Part shown: positions 7,420 through 11,385 of the stretch, piece by piece
How the letters are laid out: every line of letters starts with the position of its first letter
How positions within the stretch are numbered: the stretch's first letter is position 1
Assembly (NCBI GenBank): GCA_030591625.1
Contig: JAUVAR010000054.1
Coordinates: 1 to 11,385, forward strand
DNA length: 11,385 nt
Source of the DNA: Candidatus Zixiibacteriota bacterium
Lineage (GTDB): Bacteria > Zixibacteria > MSB-5A5 > GN15 > FEB-12
Reading direction: 5' to 3'
Notes under the pieces: generated by a model
What the model saw: the letters and a program-made list of their open reading frames with translations, nothing else
Databases searched by the model: none
What the model was told of the DNA's origin: nothing
Program-made: the position numbers and the translations under genes

Positions 7420-8058
7420 TTATTGTACTCCAGAAACCGTTTCTCGCACCAATTCAAAACTAATCGCACCTTCTCTGATTAGTTTGACCTCTTTACCACT
7501 ACAATCAATCACAGTCGAAACCGGGCCATCCAACACTCCCGCATCAAGATACAAGCTGACCGCATCCCCAAATGACTCCATCGCCTCTCGGGCCGAATCT
7601 GAACCTGCACAACCACTCAAGTTAGCCGAAGTAGCTGTAACAGGATAATCTACTTTTCCAATCAGAGAAGTCAAAAATGGTGACGATGAAATTCTAACAC
7701 CAACTTTTCCATCACAAGCGACCGGCGATTTCAAATGTTCTTTTGCGGCCAGCACAAGGGTCAATGGTCCCGGCAAAAACGCCTCAGCTAAGCTGTCGCT
7801 CATTTTGTTGGTATATGCATACTTCGTAACTTCAGAATAGCTACCTACAAAAATCGCAGTAGGAGCAGTCATCGGACGCTTTTTCAATTTATATAATTCA
7901 TCCAAAACAGCACTATCATCACCCCGAGCCATCAACCCATACTGAGTTTCAGTAGGTCCAACCACCAATTGACCGCTCGTAAGCAGTTTAGCCGCTTTCT
8001 CTACAAGCTCGGTATCAGGTGAATTCTGATCAATCATTTCAATATCAATTCTGTTCAT
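7420..8058 (-). CDS. L-threonylcarbamoyladenylate synthase (Sua5/YrdC/TsaC family)
   Basis: A single YrdC domain of 212 residues from the ATG at 8058, with no room for the extra C-terminal Sua5 domain. It makes threonylcarbamoyl-AMP from threonine, bicarbonate and ATP, the first step of the t6A modification at position 37 of ANN-decoding tRNAs. Motifs, numbered from this start: PTET 35-38, KKRP 59-62, LPGPLT 95-100, VGVRIS 119-124, TSANLSG 143-149, STVIDC 181-186 and REG 195-197. Some positions differ from the usual form: PTETQYGLMA instead of PTETVYGLGA, and VRIS where VRIP/VRVP is normal. An in-frame ATG at 8112 would add 18 residues with no family counterpart and sits deep in the upstream gene. 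The 8058 start gives the standard lead of about 34 residues before PTET and overlaps the lipoprotein gene by 14 bases. A third ATG, at 8037, would trim the first strand. Confidence 0.88.
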   Translation of the reverse strand: MNRIDIEMIDQNSPDTELVEKAAKLLTSGQLVVGPTETQYGLMARGDDSAVLDELYKLKKRPMTAPTAIFVGSYSEVTKYAYTNKMSDSLAEAFLPGPLTLVLAAKEHLKSPVACDGKVGVRISSSPFLTSLIGKVDYPVTATSANLSGCAGSDSAREAMESFGDAVSLYLDAGVLDGPVSTVIDCSGKEVKLIREGAISFELVRETVSGVQ

Positions 8059-8689
8059 ATTCGTTAATGATACTATCAACCTTAAGCGAATCAACCATCT
8101 GCTCAAGACCACTCTGGTCTTCGTACAAACTTGAAGCAGTCTTTTGATTGAGTGTTACCATAGTAACCCAGGCCGAACTATATCCCGACCCACGAGCTTT
8201 CTGACGATACGCCTCGGCTAAATCCCGTGAAACAAAACTGCCGACTCTTACCTTGAAATACGGCACCTCATAATCTATAAATACAGGACGGTCAAAAATC
8301 TCTTCTGCAATCATCGCTGCCTGTTTCGCTTCACCATACAGCTTACTCGTTTCGAGTTGCACCCGATAAGCCTGCGAGTTTAAAGAATCGATACTTTCTC
8401 TAAAATATTGCGGTATTACCAAAGTCGAATCTTCCAAGACAGCCGTTGTATCCTCACTCACTATTTCCTGACGTCCAATTAACGATTGATTATTGGGACG
8501 AACCTTAGGAATCACCTCTTTATCACGGGGCAATTCAAGCGGGTCAAACCCTCGTGATGTGGTCCCGCTCCTATCATCAGAAGTTGATCGCTCATCAACT
8601 ACCCGACCATCCGAAGGAGAACATCCCATGAGCAGACCAAGGGAGACAGTAATTATAAGAAGTTTATAGATATTTTTTTCTTTTCTCAT
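8045..8689 (-). CDS. SPOR-domain lipoprotein
   Basis: A 214-residue lipoprotein. Residues 7-22 are hydrophobic and end in a lipobox LLMG-C23, so the protein should be lipidated at C23 and held in the outer or inner membrane facing the periplasm. Residues 24-105 are polar, Ser/Asp/Arg-rich and probably a flexible spacer. Residues about 107-178 form a SPOR domain: AYRVQLETSKLYGEAKQAA, a central VPYFKVRVGSF, and a closing helix (RDLAEAYRQKARG). SPOR domains bind peptidoglycan strands stripped of stem peptides, typically at the division septum. The tail 180-214 is short and acidic. Its ATG lies 26 bases inside the 3' end of the manC-type gene and has no strong Shine-Dalgarno, so coupled translation is likely. 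It may be a division or cell-wall remodelling accessory (RlpA- or DedD-like in domain only), with no catalytic domain visible. Confidence 0.85.
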   Translation of the reverse strand: MRKEKNIYKLLIITVSLGLLMGCSPSDGRVVDERSTSDDRSGTTSRGFDPLELPRDKEVIPKVRPNNQSLIGRQEIVSEDTTAVLEDSTLVIPQYFRESIDSLNSQAYRVQLETSKLYGEAKQAAMIAEEIFDRPVFIDYEVPYFKVRVGSFVSRDLAEAYRQKARGSGYSSAWVTMVTLNQKTASSLYEDQSGLEQMVDSLKVDSIINEYEQN

Positions 8690-9743
8690 CTTTAGCCAGT
8701 TTCACGAGTAGATCTTTAACTTTCCCAACTTTTGTCTTATGCGCTACCAGCGTAATATCACCTGAGCGCACTACTACCAGATCAGATAACCCGATACAGG
8801 CAACTATACCTTCCGCATCGTTAACAATCGTCGTCTCAAAGGTATCATGCAGAATCGCATCACCAATTATGACATTATTCTCAGCATCACGATCCTTGTA
8901 ACGTTCCAGAGAATTCCAGCTACCAACATCATCCCACACGATATCAGCTTTAATCGTAAGAACATTTTCAGCTTTCTCTAAAACTGCATAATCAATTGAA
9001 ATCGGATCAGTCTTTTCATACAACTCTTTGCGAGCTTCAGCTTCGCCATTGGTTCCAATCTTACTTTCATAATTGATCAAAGAAGCATGAAGTGGTGGAA
9101 GATGTTTGCTCAGAGCATCAAGTATCGATTTCGCCGACCAGATAAACATACCGGCATTCCAGAGATGTTTTCGTGAATAATAATATTCCTGAGCTACAAC
9201 CAGTTTAGGTTTCTCAGTAAATTCAGATACCTGAAACACTTCGGAATCAAACTTACATTCGTATTCATCACCCAACTTAATATAACCATATCCAGTTTCA
9301 GGACGAGTCGGGACAATACCGATTGTAATCAAAACATCCTTTTCAATCGCAATTTTGCAGCCATCTTCTAAAATCCGCAGAAGTTTTTCAACCGGACGAA
9401 TAAGATGATCCGCCGACAAAACAACCATTGTAGCATCCGGGTCTTCTCGGCGAAGATGTATCGCTGCCAGTCCAATAGCGAGTGCGGTATTCCGACCAAA
9501 TGGTTCGGTAAGCACATTCTTCTCAGACAGATAAGATGCAGATTTAAGAACTAAATCCCCCATCGACTCACCAGTCACAATGCGGAAATTATCAAGATCA
9601 ATGATCGGGCGAACTCGTTCGATAGTTTCATCGAGCATTGTCCGATCAGAAGTCAATTTCAAAAATTGCTTTGGCCTCGAGGTTCTGGAAAGCGGCCAAA
9701 ATCGCTCGCCTCTTCCACCTGCCATAATTACGCCGTAAATCAA
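8664..9743 (-). CDS. manC: Mannose-1-phosphate guanylyltransferase
   Basis: A 359-residue cytosolic nucleotidyltransferase that makes GDP-mannose from mannose-1-phosphate and GTP (EC 2.7.7.13), for polysaccharide, lipopolysaccharide or glycan building. Visible motifs: the GTP loop MAGGRGERFWPLSR (7-20) with RPKQFL (23-28), EPFGRNTA (80-87), LSADHLI (109-115), RPETGYGYI (147-155), FTEKP (175-179), WNAGMFIW (195-202) and VWDDVGSWNS (269-278). The length fits the single-domain type without a phosphomannose isomerase half. The start is TTG (9741-9743), six codons before an ATG. It is preferred because the family begins IYAVIMAGG and because GGAG stands five bases upstream. The gene heads a five-gene operon, 161 bases after iorB, behind a terminator and a plausible promoter. 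No other GDP-mannose pathway gene is nearby, so its end product is not defined here. Confidence 0.92.
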   Translation of the reverse strand: MIYGVIMAGGRGERFWPLSRTSRPKQFLKLTSDRTMLDETIERVRPIIDLDNFRIVTGESMGDLVLKSASYLSEKNVLTEPFGRNTALAIGLAAIHLRREDPDATMVVLSADHLIRPVEKLLRILEDGCKIAIEKDVLITIGIVPTRPETGYGYIKLGDEYECKFDSEVFQVSEFTEKPKLVVAQEYYYSRKHLWNAGMFIWSAKSILDALSKHLPPLHASLINYESKIGTNGEAEARKELYEKTDPISIDYAVLEKAENVLTIKADIVWDDVGSWNSLERYKDRDAENNVIIGDAILHDTFETTIVNDAEGIVACIGLSDLVVVRSGDITLVAHKTKVGKVKDLLVKLAKDEKRKKYL

Positions 9744-9748
9744 TATTT

Positions 9749-9752
9749 CTCC
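9749..9752 (-). promoter_or_regulatory. Shine-Dalgarno that fixes the TTG start of manC
   Basis: On the minus strand GGAG is followed by five bases (AAATA) and then TTG. The in-frame ATG six codons later has no comparable site and would remove the first beta strand of the Rossmann-like fold. Confidence 0.6.
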
Positions 9753-9780
9753 ATTCGGCTAAACCAGTTGTAAGTGGTTG

Positions 9781-9810
9781 ATAATAATAGAGTTTTTATG
9801 GCTCAGTCAA
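9781..9810 (-). promoter_or_regulatory. Candidate sigma70-type promoter for the manC operon
   Basis: On the minus strand TTGACT (9805-9810, five of six consensus bases) is followed after 18 bases by TATTAT (9781-9786, five of six). A second TATTAT begins three bases earlier (9784-9789) at a less favourable spacing of 15. The pair lies between the iorB terminator and the manC start, where a promoter is expected. Confidence 0.45.
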
Positions 9811-9844
9811 GCTAAGTTTGACCAATAGTCTCATACTTCAATAC

Positions 9845-9879
9845 AAAAAACGGGAACAGCTGTTTCTAGACATTCCCGT
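9845..9879 (-). terminator. Rho-independent terminator after iorB
   Basis: Read on the minus strand, ACGGGAA (9873-9879) and TTCCCGT (9850-9856) form a 7-base stem around a 16-base loop, followed directly by a run of six T (9845-9850, sharing its first T with the stem). The loop contains the palindrome CAGCTG, which could extend the structure. The position, about 25 bases after the iorB stop, fits the end of the iorAB transcript. Confidence 0.65.
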
Positions 9880-9895
9880 ATTCCCTATCTCCGCC

Positions 9896-9913
9896 AAAAA
9901 TCGGTCAGACCGA
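9896..9913 (-). terminator. Small stem-loop with T-run overlapping the iorB stop
   Basis: On the minus strand TCGGT-CTG-ACCGA forms a five-base stem with a three-base loop, followed by TTTTT. It includes the iorB stop codon (9905-9907). The stem is short, so alone it would be a weak terminator. It may back up the stronger one just downstream. Confidence 0.35.
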
Positions 9914-10507
9914 CTCACCAACAAGCTTGATTTTGACACCGCGAGCAAACGCTTCAAGGTTCAAATCTACCAGCTTCGGTTTGATCTTTTTCTTGAGTGT
10001 CTGCTCCCAAAGAGATTGCTCAAATGGTAGAAAATTCGATGCTACCCCCAAAAGAATCGTATTTACCAAACGAGGATTCCCCAATTCACGGGCAATCTGG
10101 TCAGCTTCAACATCTATAACTTTCTTAACCAGAGTTCGAAGCTCGCCAATCGGGTCTTCCGGATAATCATGATCTTTAGAAGATGTTACAATCGCCGGAA
10201 TAATTCTCGTTTGCGAAACAACCACATGTCCATCAGGTTTCAACCATTCGACAGCCCGTAATCCCTCTGCCTGTTCAAACGACAGCAAAATATCAGCTTG
10301 CCCGATTTGGATCATCGGCGAATAGACTTTGTCATCAATTCGAATATGAGATGAAACAACCCCACCACGCTGAGCCATTCCATGTACCTCCGATTTCTTC
10401 ACATCAAGTCCGGCAGCAATAGCAACCTCAGCGACAACCTCAGAAGCAAGCAACACTCCCTGTCCACCAACTCCAACTATCAAAATATCTATCTTATTAT
10501 TAGTCAT
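9905..10507 (-). CDS. iorB: Indolepyruvate:ferredoxin oxidoreductase, beta subunit
   Basis: A 200-residue protein of the pyruvate-ferredoxin oxidoreductase gamma-domain family, the normal size of IorB. The start DILIVGVGGQGVLLAS carries the glycine-rich VGxGGQG signature (11-17), and EVHGMAQRGGVVSSHIR (40-56) holds the HGMAQRGG motif typical of IorB. With IorA it oxidises indolepyruvate and other aryl pyruvates made by transamination of aromatic amino acids to the aryl-acetyl-CoA, passing electrons to ferredoxin. The ATG has AGGT about seven bases upstream and follows the iorA stop by seven bases, so the two are co-transcribed. The C-terminal half (about 105-200) is helical and unremarkable. 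The identity is firm because of the paired iorA fragment. The substrate range is inferred. Confidence 0.93.
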   Translation of the reverse strand: MTNNKIDILIVGVGGQGVLLASEVVAEVAIAAGLDVKKSEVHGMAQRGGVVSSHIRIDDKVYSPMIQIGQADILLSFEQAEGLRAVEWLKPDGHVVVSQTRIIPAIVTSSKDHDYPEDPIGELRTLVKKVIDVEADQIARELGNPRLVNTILLGVASNFLPFEQSLWEQTLKKKIKPKLVDLNLEAFARGVKIKLVGESV

Positions 10508-10514
10508 ATTATAC

Positions 10515-11385
10515 CTACACCGTTACAAACTGGCTTTTCAAAATGATCGCTTCAGGTTTACATACCTGCGCACACAAAGTACAACCGGTACACATCGTTT
10601 GATCGATCAGAGCTTTGGGATGACCTCGTTCATTTGTTTCATCTGACGCAGCAATAGCCGGACATGAAATCCTGAAACAGGCCGAACAACCATTACAAAG
10701 CTCTAAATCAACAACATAAGGTTCATTCATTATCCGCTTAGGCATCAATACACATGGTCGGTCGGTCAAAATCACCGATGGACCTTCTTTGTCGATCTCT
10801 TCTTTGATAATACTCATTGTTGCTTCATAATCATACGCGTCAGCCCTGCGGAAATTCTTAACTCCCACAGCTTTGCATAACTGCTCAATATCAATCATTA
10901 CAGCTTTATCACCCATCAAGGTATGTCCAGTCGATGGATGTTGCTGTCCGCCCGTCATTGCCGTCGCACTATTATCTAAAATTATAATCGTTACATTACT
11001 TTGATTGTAAACTGCGTCAACCAAGCCGGTAATCCCCGAATGGAAGAAAGTCGAGTCACCAATAACAGCGACTGTACCCTTCTCCGAACCTTTCACTTTC
11101 TCCATTCCAATAGCAGTTCCAATCGACGCACCCATACAAATACATGAATCCATCGCATTGAGTGGCTCCAGCACACCAAGAGTGTAACATCCGATATCAC
11201 CCGTTACAGCAACACCAAGTTTCTTAAGGGCCATAAACGCTCCCCGATGCGGACAGCCCGGACATAATACCGGAGGCCTCGGAAAGAGCCGTTGGCTCTC
11301 TTTAGTTGAATCGTTAGTCTCTGCTAATACTCCAGCCTCACACAAACCCTGTGCGACTTTACTCGGATTCAGTTCACCGATATTA
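10515..11385 (-). CDS. iorA: Indolepyruvate:ferredoxin oxidoreductase, alpha subunit, 5' end outside window
   Basis: The frame is open from the right edge to the stop at 10515, giving the last 289 residues. A full IorA has roughly 600, so the N-terminal half is missing. Numbering from the edge: CPGCPHRG at 41-48, the thiamine-diphosphate/Mg site GDIGCYTLG (62-70), GDSTFFHSGI (109-118) and NSATAMTGGQQHP (138-150). The C-terminus is a two-cluster ferredoxin module: C230, C233, C236 and C241-P, with four residues before the last Cys (the unusual spacing known in IorA), then C265, C268, C271 and C275. This subunit binds the thiamine cofactor, forms the acyl intermediate and passes electrons through the [4Fe-4S] centres. 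A TTG at 11345 is not the start, because homologous sequence (NIGELNPSKVAQGL) continues in frame up to the edge. Such enzymes are oxygen-sensitive, which suggests an anaerobic or microaerophilic host. Confidence 0.95.
   Translation of the reverse strand, partial: NIGELNPSKVAQGLCEAGVLAETNDSTKESQRLFPRPPVLCPGCPHRGAFMALKKLGVAVTGDIGCYTLGVLEPLNAMDSCICMGASIGTAIGMEKVKGSEKGTVAVIGDSTFFHSGITGLVDAVYNQSNVTIIILDNSATAMTGGQQHPSTGHTLMGDKAVMIDIEQLCKAVGVKNFRRADAYDYEATMSIIKEEIDKEGPSVILTDRPCVLMPKRIMNEPYVVDLELCNGCSACFRISCPAIAASDETNERGHPKALIDQTMCTGCTLCAQVCKPEAIILKSQFVTV

Noticed and set aside
8059..8112. An 18-residue N-terminal extension of the Sua5-type protein
   Set aside because: The added residues have no counterpart in the family and would lie wholly inside the SPOR lipoprotein gene. 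The ATG at 8058 gives the expected N-terminus.
9818..10030. A plus-strand frame starting in the iorB-manC gap
   Set aside because: It runs through the terminator and then antisense to iorB. It has no recognisable protein features or ribosome site.
10515..11345. A complete 276-residue gene starting with TTG at 11345
   Set aside because: The frame continues upstream to the edge with IorA-like sequence, and known IorA proteins are about twice this length. This is a gene cut by the window edge, not a short one.

Overview
All recognisable genes in this window lie on the minus strand, so transcription runs from high to low coordinates. The genes are tightly packed and no stretch longer than about 170 bases lacks a gene. 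The DNA is moderately AT-leaning. Four traits together suggest a Gram-negative, diderm, largely uncultured lineage of the FCB type: a plug-and-barrel outer-membrane protein, a SPOR lipoprotein, a secreted metalloprotease with a C-terminal YPNP-type sorting/FlgD-like domain, and an indolepyruvate:ferredoxin oxidoreductase. Candidate phylum Zixibacteria or a neighbour would fit, but this placement is an impression from gene content and not a phylogenetic result. I see no mobile element, CRISPR array, rRNA or tRNA.

Layout in the direction of transcription. (1) 11385-9905: the 3' part of iorA and complete iorB, an oxygen-sensitive 2-oxoacid:ferredoxin oxidoreductase for aryl pyruvates, closed by a stem-loop plus T-run. 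(2) 9743-6096: a compact operon of mannose-1-phosphate guanylyltransferase, a SPOR-domain lipoprotein, a Sua5/YrdC-type threonylcarbamoyl-AMP synthase, a low-molecular-weight phosphatase with the P-loop of protein-arginine phosphatases, and a DUF3108 envelope protein. Most of its junctions overlap. (3) 5923 to the left edge: a second operon of a bifunctional formiminotransferase-cyclodeaminase, a PHP-domain phosphoesterase (RNase AM/TrpH type), a secreted zinc metalloprotease, an ECF-transporter S component and the first 310 residues of a TonB-plug-like outer-membrane protein. Its junctions are gaps of 3 and 2 bases followed by two 4-base ATGA overlaps.

How the genes may work together. Operon 2 mixes sugar-nucleotide supply (GDP-mannose), envelope/division proteins, tRNA t6A synthesis and phosphoarginine removal. 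The Sua5-arginine phosphatase neighbourhood recalls ywlC-ywlE of Bacillus. In operon 3, the last three genes (protease, ECF S component, outer-membrane receptor-like protein) are translationally coupled and could form an uptake route across both membranes for an unknown small ligand. That is the most interesting unexplained arrangement here. The rest looks like ordinary housekeeping and metabolism.
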